From Antitrichia curtipendula (taxonomy: Eukaryota > Streptophyta > Bryopsida > Hypnales > Leucodontaceae): a DNA stretch of 64,000 nucleotides. Position 1 is the first letter of the stretch. Each line of letters opens with the position of its first letter. This document shows, one piece after another, positions 1 through 11,670 of the stretch. Under the pieces are notes generated by a model. That model did not search any database. It was not told where the DNA came from and worked only from the letters and a program-made list of their open reading frames with translations. The stretch spans positions 7,316,001-7,380,000 of the forward strand of contig OX579635.1 in the NCBI GenBank assembly GCA_951230915.1. Direction: 5' to 3'. The position numbers and the translations under genes are program-made.

Positions 1-1000
1 CCATGCCCACCACCACATGTCATTCCCACACAATCCGGAGAGTTTTTTTCCAAAATCCAAAAATCAAGAGACCAATTCAATTGTGTTCATGAACCCATTT
101 CAGAAATCTGTCGCCCCATGCCATTTCATACATGCACATACCTCCCTCAAGAACATCGCAGCTCGCCTCGCCTCATCCAATCATCGCAGAACTAGCTCAT
201 GCAACAATCAAACCTTCAAAAGCACAGGAAAAATCAGCCCCGAAAGTTTTAAAAACATATGTTGGAATAAAGAAAAGTGAGATGCTTGACTCAGGATGCG
301 ATGCCCATTAGTGACTTGGCTTTCGGCTGAAACCCAACCCAATCCAACCCACAAAATGCAAATTCAACCAACAAGAAACAGAACCAAACTTCAAAACCGC
401 GATTAGAAGGAGCAGTACCCGTGACCTAGACCACAATCAAAAGCGCAGCATCCCCTTGAGCTCCATAAAACTCCGCAATCTCGTCAATAAACCCCAACGC
501 ACAAACCAAAACTCCTCCAAACTTCTTCAAACTCCACCAAACTCCACCAAACCTTAAAACATCATCAGAAATTTGCAAACCTTCACCCAAAGCCTCCGAA
601 TTTCAAACCAGAGACAGAGCTAAAACGAGACGCAGCCCGTTGATCTAGCTCTTCACCAACGCCAAACGCGAGCTCGCATTCCCCGCTCCTTGCCAAAGTG
701 GGAATTCGCCAACCCCAGGAGATGATGAGATCACACGCAGCGTGTGGAGTAATCGAAAACGATCAAGTTTTATAGTTTCCGCTGGCTATGGCGGATGGGG
801 AATTAAGCTTAGAGCAGCTTGCGATAAGGTCGACGCTTGTGCTTCGTCTTCTTCTTCTACTAACTTACTTCTTCGACTGACGACAGTGATGTCGATGATG
901 CGATTGAGGCGGAAAGGCGGATATGCGCAATGGCCGCCTGGCTCGTAACGAACTGCCGCTGCCCAGCCAGAGGTCAAGTAATCGTAGCACTAATCAGGTT
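1..1000. other. GC-richer gene-proximal region, possible leftward 5' leader
   Basis: No convincing coding exon is seen. The stretch from about 590 to 970 is clearly richer in CpG than the DNA to its right, as is seen at the gene starts of the pirin-like and PEX11 genes in this window. On the minus strand, near position 145, a purine-rich segment is followed by a GTATGTG-type splice donor, so this could be the leader exon of a gene running off the left edge. The short open frames here overlap on both strands and resemble nothing I recognise. This is an inference from composition only. Confidence 0.2.
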
Positions 1001-1529
1001 TAATTAGCTTAATTCAGGGGGGAATAATTTTGATTACGGTATATAGTGTGGGTGGAGCCATGATTACAGGGGGTAAGTTAGGGAAGTTGGTAATTTCAGG
1101 GTTTGCTCTGGATGCGGCAACCATGCCGTAAGCGTTTGGTGTTAAAGGATTTTAAATTTGATTTGGACAGTGTTGGACAGCTGGCGATGGTAGGGGCTCA
1201 TTTTGAAATGTTGAGGGTGATATAATAAGTTTCTTTGTTTGGTCCGTTGGGCTGGTTTGTTAGGGTATTCCAAAGAGGATTTTGGAGCACCCACACCAAC
1301 CTGGCTCTAATTACACAGTCCTTGAAAATCTTGAAAAATACTTCTTTGTGTGGATATTTGATTGGACAACACATGCAACTATAGTTCTAAACACTCAAAA
1401 TTCAAGTTCTAAACACTTGTAACAAGGAAAGCATTTGTCCCACTCACATTGTGTCATTAGATAGAGTTGAGTGTACGAGAAGACGGGGAAATACCCCCCA
1501 TAGTGTTTCTCTTGTAAAAATGAGATTTT

Positions 1530-1845
1530 GAGGTGACGCTGTTGTTGTACTGTGATGTGAGAGTCTAAACCCTGGGAACAATAGTAAAGTGGCATGCAAT
1601 TCCAAGGCAGTCAATTGTGGTGTTGATAGTTGTTGAGGTGGCACTATTGTTGTATTATGATGTGAGAGCCTAAACCCTGGGAACAACAGTAAAGTGACAT
1701 GCGATTCCAAGGAAGTCAATTATGATTGTGATAGATGTTGAGGTGGCACTATTATTGAATTATGATACAAGAGCCTAAACCTTGGAACAACAGTAAAGTG
1801 ACATGTGACTCCAAGGAAGTCAAAATTATGATGGTGATAGTCTTC
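1530..1845. repeat. Tandem repeat, about 105-bp unit, three copies
   Basis: Three successive units begin near 1530, 1636 and 1740. Each starts with GAGGTG(G/A)C and runs through a shared block containing CCTTGGAACAACAGTAAAGT-like sequence, and they differ by scattered substitutions. A further diverged unit lies at 2463-3480, split by a transposon inserted at 2501-3434. Confidence 0.75.
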
Positions 1846-2500
1846 TGTACTTTAGTATTGGATCTCAAATCAGAGCAAACTCTTGATTCACATTGGCTTC
1901 ATAGGAAGTTAGAATTCTCTTTCTTCATCATTTTCTTGAGATTGGTTAGTTGGATTGGTTTGGGTTAATTCTAACTATAGTTTGGAATAAACCCACCTAC
2001 TTTGTAATACTCTTTGTGATTGTATGTATACATTCCTTGTATATCCTCAAATTCTCTACTTTGTGTGTATGTATGATTCGACAACATAGAGAACTCAAGT
2101 TTTGAATACTTGTGCAAGAAATTGATTTGTCTTACATAAGCTATGTTACCAAAGAGGTTGAGTGTATGAAGAGATGGGAAGACAAAAGTAAAATTTTTTC
2201 ATTAAAAAGCAAGCATAACATTGTTAACCACTTGATTCCCCTCTTCCCAACCAAAGGTATAATTTTCTCCTAGATACGTGGAGGGAGAGTCTAGTTATAA
2301 TCACAAAGAGGAGATTGGTTGTACTAACATGAACTATTGTACAAATTTAATTACAAAGATGAGTTGGCCCATCCCTACCACTCAAAGTCAAAAGCATAGC
2401 AAGTGGATTTGGAGGGAGCAAAAGGCCCCTCCAATGTTGATTAACAATGTTATGAGATGTTGAGATGGTACTATTGTTGTACTATAATATAAGGGTTTAA

Positions 2501-3434
2501 CCCCTAAAGGTTTTTGACTATGTTTTCACCAAAATCGCTCCAAAACTGCCATTTCTAATACTAGTGCCAAATTTTAGAAAAAAACATGTTTGGACACTTA
2601 TAACCGTAGGGTCTTGTAGTAAACTTGTTTAAAAAGATGTGGAAAAAATTTCAGAATTTTCCACCATGTGGATTGCAAGATAATAGCGTTTGAATTGACA
2701 AAAATCCTTTTTTTGTCCCTGCAAAAAAACGGGGAGCTGCCCTTCACAAGGTCACATTTGTATGAAAAAATGTCCAAAATGGTGGTTACTCTTTGGATTT
2801 ATTCTTCAAGGCAAGTTGGCTACATGCTTGAAAAATTTCAGATCATTTGGAATTGTAAAACATATAGGAAAAAAATAGTAAGTAGGAAGAGGTAGAGAAT
2901 GATTCAAAACACTAAATTGTCAAGAATTTATTTATGAAACTGAAAAATGTCAATCCCAATGATTATAATGTTGTAATAAACAATCTACACCCAATGTTTT
3001 TATTTTTTTTCAAAAATATTGAAAATCGAGTTAAATAAAGGACTTCAAAGTTTATTTTAGAGTAGAGATTCCATAACTACCCTCAACCTAAGAATCCTCA
3101 TAACTTTTGACTCATTGATCGGAATGGAATGATTCAAAGCCTCCCACGTACATATAAATCTAAAGAACCAATTTCAAATTTTAATTTTTTTTAAAAGTGA
3201 TTTTTAAAGAAGCTTTTTTTGCTGCCCGGGCTGCCTGCCGAGCAATGAAAATGACATATCATGCAATAACTTTTTAACCATGTAGTCAAAAGTTATGAAA
3301 ATTGTTGGGCCTTAAAGCTACTCCTTGGGAAAATGTTCTGTGAAAATTTGAAAGAAAACAAATAAAAACTCCGCTTGTAGTGAGCTACCCCCAAAAGCTA
3401 TGTTCTCAAAAACGCATGTTCAGGGCTTTAGGGG
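2501..3434 (+). mobile_element. TTAA-flanked non-autonomous element, copy A (about 934 bp)
   Basis: The element starts CCCCTAAAGG after TTAA (2497-2500) and ends CTTTAGGGG before TTAA (3435-3438). The ends are inverted and the TTAA is duplicated, the arrangement typical of piggyBac-superfamily transposons. No transposase frame is present. The interior is shared with the copies at 14.3, 17.1, 33.5 and 37.0 kb, including a conserved block around ATTGCAAGATA and a GCCCGGGC core near 3225. It is inserted in a diverged unit of the 105-bp repeat, and sequence matching that unit resumes on its right side. Confidence 0.75.
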
Positions 3435-3555
3435 TTAAAACTTGTGAGTAGTAGTAAAGTAGTAGAAGACTCTTAAGATTTCAAATTCTAATGGCAATCT
3501 TTTTTAATTTTAAACAAGGTTAGTTCATTAGAGGGTTTTGACAAAAGTAGGTTAA

Positions 3556-4516
3556 TTCCTAAACGACCATTGTCCCTTTGAGGGACAAATTAGATTTTGC
3601 ATAGGTACCTATAGTATCAATTTTTGTCATGATTTCTTTTTTTTAAGATAGAAAACTGATTATCTTCATATATATATATATATATATTGCAATTGGTGCC
3701 CGAGAACAAAAGTTATGCCTAGATAAGCTCAAAACAGGGGAGACTAGGCAAAAAAAAAATTTTAAATAAAATTATTTTTAATTTTTTCCTCATAGATTAT
3801 CTTTTTTGTACATGGGAAGATTTGATAAATTTCATTTGCATAAGTGATGTGAAGGTTATGGACAATCTTGTTTTTTGGGCACTCTATGCATCTTTTAGAA
3901 AAAATTATTTGTAGGATTCATTTTTGAATGCCATTTTTACAGTTTTTCAAGAAAAAACACTTCCACATGGTTTATTTTGCTTGCTAGAACAATCTCACCA
4001 TAGGGATTAGTGCACTTTAATTCCATCTTAGAGATAGTAATAATTTAGATTTTCCTTTTATCTCATACCTACTTCTACTTAACAATTTTCTTAGGTATGA
4101 AAATGAATTTTTTTTGAATTTTTTTATTTTCTTAGACTCTCAACTCAATTCCCAACCATAAACATTTAAACCTCAAAACTTTGTAGTGCAAAAAATTTAA
4201 GTTAAGAAGGTTCAAAGTCAAATATTCTAATCCTGCAATGTAGAAAAAAACCTTGTTGTCTTCACTTTAAACACAGATTCCTTACAGTCTCAGAATGTGC
4301 AAAAAAACTTGTTTTCTTCACTTTAAATGTAGATTACTTGCAATCTGTACGGTCAAAAAATTTGAAAATTATTCTACACATTCTCATACTAGTTAAGTGT
4401 AAGATCATACGGTTAAATGTGGAAAAAAAAAAATTTTCGTTTTTTTTTGCTCTTTGCAATAGAAATGACAATTTTGAGTGTTTTTTGGTGAAAAAATGGC
4501 CTTGGTCCTTTCAAGG
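3556..4516 (-). mobile_element. TTAA-flanked non-autonomous element, copy H (about 960 bp, diverged)
   Basis: TTAA at 3552-3555 is followed by TTCCTAAACGACC, and the right end GGTCCTTTCAAGG precedes TTAA at 4517-4520. The last roughly 200 bp resemble the reversed 5' part of the other family members (AGAAATGACAATTTT and GTTTTTTGGTGAAAA blocks). The interior has diverged and carries a short TA microsatellite at 3668-3687. This is an older or different subfamily member, and the boundary call rests mainly on the paired ends. Confidence 0.5.
3668..3687. repeat. TA microsatellite
   Basis: About ten uninterrupted TA dinucleotides. Confidence 0.9.
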
Positions 4517-4520
4517 TTAA

Positions 4521-5648
4521 TCAGGTTTTGATAAAAGTATGAAATGTCAAGCAAGCAGAGGATGGTTGTGAACATAGAAACACAAGTTGAATCAGACAGA
4601 CTGAACGATGAGTGCTTGCTCTGAAAAGTGACAAAGCTGCAAAAACACAGCTGTACGAGTAATATAACACAGAACTAATGCAGTAAAAAAATTCAAAAAA
4701 TTGGCATAGCCTTAGTGTGCATAATTAGGAATACTTCGTAATTAAGTATGGTAAGAATAACTCGAAGCCGTGATTCCTATTACTGGGGTTGGTCCGGTCA
4801 TGCGCTAAATTATTACGGTGACCCAAAATTTAAGGCTCCAGACCAGGTCACCTTCATGCCGGCCCTCCTGTGCCAAGCAGCCACAGTACCATCAACTTGA
4901 TCATGCATTGGGGTGTTGGACACTTTATTTAACCAAGACTAAGATACTAGACTTTATCTTTAGTCGTTCCTGTTACTATTCAATTATTCATTTTCAAAAA
5001 GAAGTTATCCACTTGTCCACAGACTCCATACAAATATTCACCACCAACCAATAAAAGTAGTCAAGACTAAAGTAGACCAGAAAGGTAACACTAATGAAAC
5101 AAAATATTAGTGCGGCTTCTAAATCCTCAGAAGGAATTAGGAAGTAGTGCAGCACACAGGTTGCAAGGTTGCAACTTCTCTTTGCAATGAGATCATTACA
5201 TAACAGTTCTATGTTCCAACACTACCCAAACTGAGAAAGCTATTTGTACACGCCAATAGGAAGCACTCCACACGTATTTTCAAACTTCTGATCTGCATTG
5301 TTGGGTCTTGAACTCAAGGCACTAAGCCACTATACAACAGACTAAGTAGTCTTCGAGCGTCCTCATCATTAATCTCCCTAATTCAATAACAGTGACAACA
5401 ACTCCACAAGTAGCCCTATTGGTACATATATATAATAATAACATTTATCTTCCAAAAAAGTTAGGAATTGATAATTGACAGGTCCCATCACTGAAAGATC
5501 TCGCAATATTCAGTACCTCCATAGCCTGATTCAGTACTAGCTCTGCCAGCCTCCCAAGAGGCATAGGAATCTTGCAGCTAGCTCGTCCCTTTCTAGATCA
5601 AGGTGGGGCTGTGCAGATCAAGTGTAAGGAGAGTAGTAAAGTGTGATT
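4521..5648. other. Intergenic stretch downstream of the pirin-like gene
   Basis: No coding exon, RNA gene or recognisable transposon is seen. The right part presumably contains the 3' UTR of the minus-strand pirin-like gene that ends at 5649. Confidence 0.4.
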
Positions 5649-8600
5649 TCAAGCCAGGGCCATCTCGATCAAGAGGAAGTGTGCACCCGCATCCTTGTCA
5701 GCCTTGAGCTGCAGTGGAAGATCCTCACTCGCCTTTGCTTGGATCTGCACCACCAAACAGATAGGCATGATCAATGGGAAATGGCGAAGGTGCAAGCAAC
5801 GGCTGGTACTGCAGCGGATGGCTACCCTCGACTTTGATATATGACTCAATTTCGTGCATGACGTGCATAAATATTCAAAGTTAGCCACACCCCTACCCGT
5901 CACAATCTACACATGTATTGTACTCCTGTTTTCAGTCGCATGGGTCCGTCAGTACGGTATGTTAGCGGAGCCTATTATCCCAGCATTTGGAATTTACAAA
6001 AACGGGGTTCATAAAGACTTTTTTTTCCAATTGTGTTTATTTCCTCGTCAGCACATGCCATGTTCTTCACTAATTTTCATAATATATGTTCAATGTTCAT
6101 TTGAATTTTAAGAGTTTCCACAATATGATTAATCGAAATGGTCATTTCAAAACCAGGAATCCTTCAGCGGTTAAGTATTGTTAGCGTGAGTGGATAGTTC
6201 CAAACAATTACAATTTGTGTTGGAAGACAAGTATACCTCCACGGCATCTCGAGTGTTGAGATTCACTAAGTCACTGATGGACAGTTTGCCCTCGATGCAC
6301 ACCAAATACGCTTGGCGCCCTTTGGAGAGCACAAACTGCTGGTCCACACCCGCGTCAGCTTCGGAGACGTAAATGTTGCAGTCCTGGTGGATGGGGATGA
6401 CACCCTGGCCTAGATCTTTCTCCCCCTCGTATCGGTTGAAATCCGTCAACACGTGCTGTAGCGTGTTGTGACGGTCTTCTTTCCTGGAAGGACACCATCC
6501 CAACCATGGAATCTAAATATAATTCAACTTAACGTGGTCACTCGACTGAACAGTGTTTCCGCAGTACTGAAAAAGAATCGATAATTCTATGTGCTTCTTA
6601 CTAATCTCTTCATACAACTACTCAAAAGACTGTACAAATAGCTACTCACTTGAATACACGCGAACCGTAGTTTGGTTTGAGACCATGTCTCTCCGGCTTG
6701 ATCCAGATTTGTAAGAACCGCAACCTGAGCCAAAGTCAACATGGTAAAATCAGATGTTTATTCTCATTGAGCGCGTTGGTACAAGGTGATTGATAATTCG
6801 TAGTTTCTGAGAATAATTGCAGTAACTATGCATTTCTAATCATGTAGACCTTCTTGACCTTACACCAAAAGGAAAAGAGGACCAGATTGAGCTTCGTGAT
6901 TTATTGTGCTTTTTAGGTGAGTCCTATGAGGACTCTTATTTCAATTTTTATTTGAGGTTTTGGTCAAACTCATGCAATGTTCTTCACTGATTCTAGTGAT
7001 ATAAAATTTGGCCCTGTCTGAATTATATCTATCACAATATGATCAATCAAATTAGTCATTTTGAAACCTTGAAATCAAATGGTTGAAGTAAAGCAAAAAG
7101 GTGTGGCAGAGAATGAGCACATACAATTCATCATTGTTGTTCATCTCGGAATGCCGAATTCCTGTCCCGGCACTCATGTACTGAACCGCGCCACGCCCCA
7201 ACGTCTCGGAAGTTCCAATGCTGCTCCACGAAATATGATTAGCATTAGTAGTAATCTAGTTCAAAATAAAGGAACAAATCAAACAGCGGTTATTCAGACG
7301 ATTTCACCAAATAACATCACCGCACATGATTGAACATTGCCAGAACAATGGTTGCAGGCGAGGGCTAATTACGGAATACATTTAGAGGTTGCACAACCAG
7401 AAGCACTCCAGTCATCTTCTAGATTCCCAAATGAAATTATGAGTGTCCACTTCCAGTCAACACTAATAATAAAATTCCTCATGTAATAGAGCCCAACCCT
7501 TACAATGAAGGAACATCGGACTAAAAGGACTCACCTGTCTTTGTGCGTCAAGCTCCCATTGATAACATAGGTGAAGATTTCCATGTCACGGTGGGAATGA
7601 GTACCAAATCCTGCTTTAGGCTGTCCAACACCAGTGCAATTTAGTCAACTGATATACATATTACTCTCACCACTCAAACTCGAAGCTATGGCGAGTTCAT
7701 CTGAATCATATGAGTGCTGCTCAGGAGACAATCAGTGCGTGTTCTATGGAAAAATGTACCAGAAATGTACATTTCAGGGGGTGAACGTCCCCCCACAACA
7801 TCACAATTAAGGAAACTCCATACTCTAACACATAAGTTAATCACAGTCAAAACCATTCCTCGCACAACCATACCTTGACAAGATCGTCATTGAGAACACG
7901 CAAGGCTCCGAATTCTGCGTTCTCTGGATTATAATACTCAGCGAAACTACACACAAAAAGACGAACGCTCATCAAAACTCAGGAGTATTCAAATTTCAGC
8001 CCTGCTCTGTAAATTGCTCACACATACCAAACTGTCTCCAACATACCATCCCTCACAAAACCGAAGCTACAAACGGCAGTGTATTCATTGATTTCATTCT
8101 TGCCAGGCTTGGAGCTGGTGCCATGACATCTCAACAATAAAGTCATGGCCATAAACCAGACTGCATACTAAGCCTAAGCCACCAAGAATACGAGGTTCAC
8201 CTGAAATGAAAGCGGCTCTCCAGCCACCATGTGGGGGTGGAAACGTAGAGGCTACTCGCAGGAATGGGCTTCATCGTCCTACAAAGGCCCACAACCAAAA
8301 CCGAACAAAAATTTCAAAAAAGAATTACTGCAAATAAAATTCGATCACCACTCAGCGCTAGAGTGTCCGAATCCACAATCCACAATCTTCACAAATTAGT
8401 GTAAGAGTTACTATCACCAATTCATAACCCAAGAACAAATGCAAACAAGAAGTAACCCTTCATGAGTTATACAATTGGGAGGGAGGGCTACTCGAAAGAA
8501 TGCACACACACACATACATATTGTCAGTCGAGGACCCTGCCCACGGAAACGACGAGAAGCTGGTCTCCCTAGCAGCCGACGCGCACACCAAACGCTTCGG

Positions 8601-8744
8601 AAGGTTTACAATTCGCCTGGAACTCTGGAACCCACTTCGACCAGTCTGCAAGAACCGCAAAGAAGACGAATCCCAAACACTAAAATTCTCACCCAAGAGC
8701 GCAATTCGATTCGCAGCAGTGCGGAGAACGCTCGGTGGAAGCAT
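5649..8744 (-). CDS. Pirin-family bicupin (YhhW-like), 8 exons, with candidate transit peptide
   Basis: I reconstructed a 319-residue protein from exons 8536-8744, 8201-8278, 7874-7946, 7535-7620, 7125-7220, 6650-6724, 6237-6483 and 5649-5744; every junction is GT-AG and the phases agree. Residues 1-70 are Ser/Arg-rich with almost no acid, like a plastid or mitochondrial transit peptide. The bicupin follows from about residue 73: [12 protein letters not shown] (92-103), the HxH pair at H128/H130, and H172 with E174 in the GIRHSE motif. These four are the metal ligands known from pirins, so the site looks intact. The C-terminal cupin holds PIHQD and ends [10 protein letters not shown]. Family members include quercetin 2,3-dioxygenases and stress-linked or transcription-linked proteins; the substrate cannot be told here. 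The gene stands alone. Family membership is clear; the start is less sure, because a TATA-like box lies only 26 bp upstream of it. Confidence 0.88.
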
Positions 8745-8763
8745 CAGGACAGCGAGCAGAGGC

Positions 8764-8770
8764 TTTTATA
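8764..8770 (-). promoter_or_regulatory. TATA-like box upstream of the pirin-like gene
   Basis: TATAAAA reads on the minus strand 26 bp upstream of the first ATG (8744). If used, transcription would start at or just inside that ATG, so the next in-frame methionine (M72, in exon 2) could serve as start. It may also be a chance match, with real transcripts beginning farther upstream. Confidence 0.35.
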
Positions 8771-9834
8771 CTGAGCTTGAATGCGAGGCGCACTGTGCAA
8801 GTGAGGATCCATGGACTGCAATTTATACAAGTGAGCGAGCGAGAACGACAGATCTTCCAGCGGGGGTTCGCGGGCTGGCGGGCGCGCAATCAGAGCTTGG
8901 GTTTGGGAGGTGCTAGCGAAGCTGCCAAGAGGCGAACAGTTCCCTTCCCCGAGAGTAAGGGATGGCCATGCCACCAAAGGCGATGACAATTGGAAGAGCT
9001 TGAGGACTCTTCGCGTCTGTAGCGAATTTTTTACTTGCAATTTTGGATGTGCGCGCCGCATTTGTTGGAGGTTTTGGAGCTTTTCTGGAGGATGTGTGAA
9101 TGGGGAGATGTGGGGAAGAAGGGTGCCGAAGGCCGGTACGGCGTCCATTTTTGTGGGCGATTCTAGGTTTTCCACTACAACTGATTTCTGTTTTGTCACC
9201 TGGGCTTGTTATCAAATTTGCACATAAGAAAGGGATCTGGGAGTACTAAGAATGGTCATGATTCCAAGTCAAAGATGCTTGGTGTGAAGATTTATGGGGA
9301 CTAGGATGCTTAGCTTGGACTATCATTGTACGCCAACGGGGTACTAAGGTGAGTACATTGCATGTGCTATGAATTTTTGTCTAGAAGCATTGGTGACAAA
9401 GGATGAAATTTGGTAGCTTCATGTTTGCAATTCTACCCTAGTAATGACATTGGAATTGGAAGGGATTACTCTATCTTTCCGTTGATCAATGGGCTTGTGA
9501 AATTTAAGAAATTCAAACTTGATAGAAAGAAGGTGTCAAGGTGCATGCTATTTCTTGAAAATTGTGTCATTGTTCTTGTTTGTCTTGCTAATTTGAAATC
9601 CATCATGATTTATCTTATTATAATTCAAAGGACATTAGATACAATGTAGAATGCTTGAAGATATTAAATCATCAAGGTTGTCCAATTTTGCCACAAATCT
9701 TAGCCATTGTAATTGTATACTAGAAGAAATTTGCCTTCTTAGAGATGTTTGAGTAAACAGCAAAGGATGTACTGTTGAACATAAACCTTGTCTAATGTAA
9801 TGTCATCTAAAACCCATTAGATTTGACGCCATAA
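8771..9834. other. GC-rich promoter region then AT-rich spacer
   Basis: From 8771 to about 9230 the sequence is CpG-rich and open in several frames on both strands, as expected of a promoter or leader region rather than coding sequence. Nothing similar to a known protein was seen. From 9230 to 9834 it is AT-rich with no recognisable feature. Confidence 0.35.
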
Positions 9835-10155
9835 CACTACAACAAAAGCAGTGTTTTATGACTGCAAAATACGACTGCAATGAGTCGTAAAATCAAAAAA
9901 TATGACTGGCCGCAGAAATTACTGTAGATGACTGCAATATGACTGACATGAGTCATTACCGACGAGTCGCTTTGGACATCAGTCATATTGGCAGTCATAT
10001 TTTTTGGGGGGTATAATTATCCATAATTAGCCGTATTTTGCCAACAAAGCGTATATTTTGACTATCTTTGAGGGCTTGACTTTTTATTGAGTTGCCCGGG
10101 CAAACAAAAATAAATCTTACGTGGCATGTGACTCCATGTAGTCAATTTTTTTGGA

Positions 10156-10530
10156 TGACGTGGAATATGACTGCGGTTTGTCATATTTTGGCTGACGTGG
10201 AATATGACTGCGGTTAGTCATATTTTGGCTGACGTGGAATATGACTGCGGTCAGTCATATTTTGGCTCATGTGGCATATGATTGCGGTCAGTCATATTTT
10301 GGCTCATGTGGCATATGACTGCGGTGAGTCATATTTTGGTTAATGTGGCATATGACTGCGGTCAGTCATATTTTGGTTAATGTGGCATATGACTTTGTAC
10401 AGTCATATTTTTTGTAGATGTGGAATATGACTCTTGTTAGTCATATTTTTGAATGATGTGGAATATGACTCTTGTGTCATATTTTATTAATGTGAAATAT
10501 GACTCTTATGAGTCATATTTTGGTTGATGT
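10156..10530. repeat. Subterminal 38-bp tandem repeat, about 10 palindromic units
   Basis: The unit is roughly GACGTGGAATATGACTGCGG followed by TCAGTCATATTTTGGCT. Each unit contains an inverted pair ATATGACTG / CAGTCATAT. Later units degrade in the centre (CTTGT, CTTAT) but keep the ATATGACT and AGTCATAT halves, which suggests that the halves are the conserved part. It lies inside the CACTA element at 9835-11985. Confidence 0.85.
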
Positions 10531-10904
10531 GGTACTTCATGTGGATGTCATTGGTAGTTTATGACTAATTGCAGTCATATATTGGAAAACACTCTATGTA
10601 GTTAAAAACGAATACGTATGATTTTAAAGATATACAAGAGATAATCATATTGGAAAGAAAGAATGTAAGAAGGAAAGCAACTCTCATCATTAACATTTAT
10701 TAATCACCAATACAAAACATATATACTATAATGAATCATTCACAAAATTCAAAAAGGCCTATATTTCTTACAATAATGTGAAGATGGCTCTATTGGGTTG
10801 CAAGTAGCCTCCAATGACTTTGTTTCAACTTTTGGTGCCTGCATAAACAATTAAAGAAATGGGAGGTTAATTTTTAGTGAATGAAAAACAAAGCTCAACC
10901 TTCA

Positions 10905-11450
10905 AAAGCTTACAACAACACAAAATATGTAGCTCAAGTTTAGGGTAGGAAAAATAAGAATGATGATGGAGAAAACAAGAAGAAGAAATAGACAAGTACT
11001 AAGAGATAACAATAAGCAAGAGTTAAGATGCAACAAGAAACAAGAAGCAACAACTAAGACACAATAGGAAACAAGAAGCAACAACTAGGATACAACAAGA
11101 AACAAGAAACAACAACTAGGACACAACAAGAAACAAAAAACAACAACTAAGATACAACAAGAAACAAGAAGCAACAACTAAGACACAACAAGAAACAAGA
11201 GTTAAGATCCAACAAAAAGAAACAAGAAGTAAGAATTAAAAAACAACAAGAAGAAACAAAAAAAAGAACTAAGAAGAAGATAAAAGTTAAAATGGTAGAG
11301 AAAGAATGAGTTTATATGCAATAACAAGAAACAAGAAGCATGATTAGAACTAAGAAGCAACAAGAAAGAAGAAATAAGATGCAACAAAAGACAACATCTA
11401 AGAAACAACAAGTATGAGCTAAGAGACAATAAAAGACAAGGAAGAAGGGC
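10905..11450. repeat. Purine-biased AACAAGAAAC-type low-complexity tract
   Basis: Roughly 500 bp composed almost only of A, C and G on the + strand, built from variants of AACAAGAAACAAGAAGCAAC. The apparent open frames on the opposite strand are a by-product of the composition. It lies inside the CACTA element. Confidence 0.8.
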
Positions 11451-11458
11451 CAAAAGAA

Positions 11459-11670
11459 GTGGCGGTTAGGGTTTCAAGATCCTAAAAAGTGGCGGCTAGG
11501 GTTTCAAAACCCTAAAAAAATGGTGGCTAGGGTTTCAAAACCCTAAAAAGTGACTACTAGGGTTTCAAAATCCTAAAAAAAGTGGCGTCTAGGATCTCAA
11601 AACCCTAAAAAAGTGGTGACTAGGTTTCAAAATCCTAAAAAATAGGTGAGTAGGATTTCAAAATCTTAAA
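11459..11670. repeat. 29-32-bp tandem repeat with telobox-like palindromes, 7 units
   Basis: The unit is GTGGCGGCTAGGGTTTC followed by AAAACCCTAAAAA. Within a unit TAGGGTTT and AAACCCTA face each other, forming an inverted pair of the plant telomere-like (telobox) motif. At least two units keep both halves perfect; the others have one or two changes. It lies inside the CACTA element. Confidence 0.85.

Noticed and set aside
1530..1845. CRISPR-like array of direct repeats
   Set aside because: Units are contiguous 105-bp tandem copies without spacers, in a plant nuclear context.
3688..3705. GGTGCCCGAGAAC as a tRNA-type primer binding site of a retrotransposon
   Set aside because: It lies inside a TTAA-flanked DNA element and no LTR borders it.
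8475..9227. Several 80-150-codon frames on both strands upstream of the pirin-like gene
   Set aside because: They overlap one another on both strands in CpG-rich DNA; only 8536-8744 (minus) fits the exon structure of a gene.
10902..11453. Leu/Ser/Phe-rich frames on the minus strand that resemble membrane proteins
   Set aside because: They translate a purine-biased low-complexity tract inside the CACTA element.
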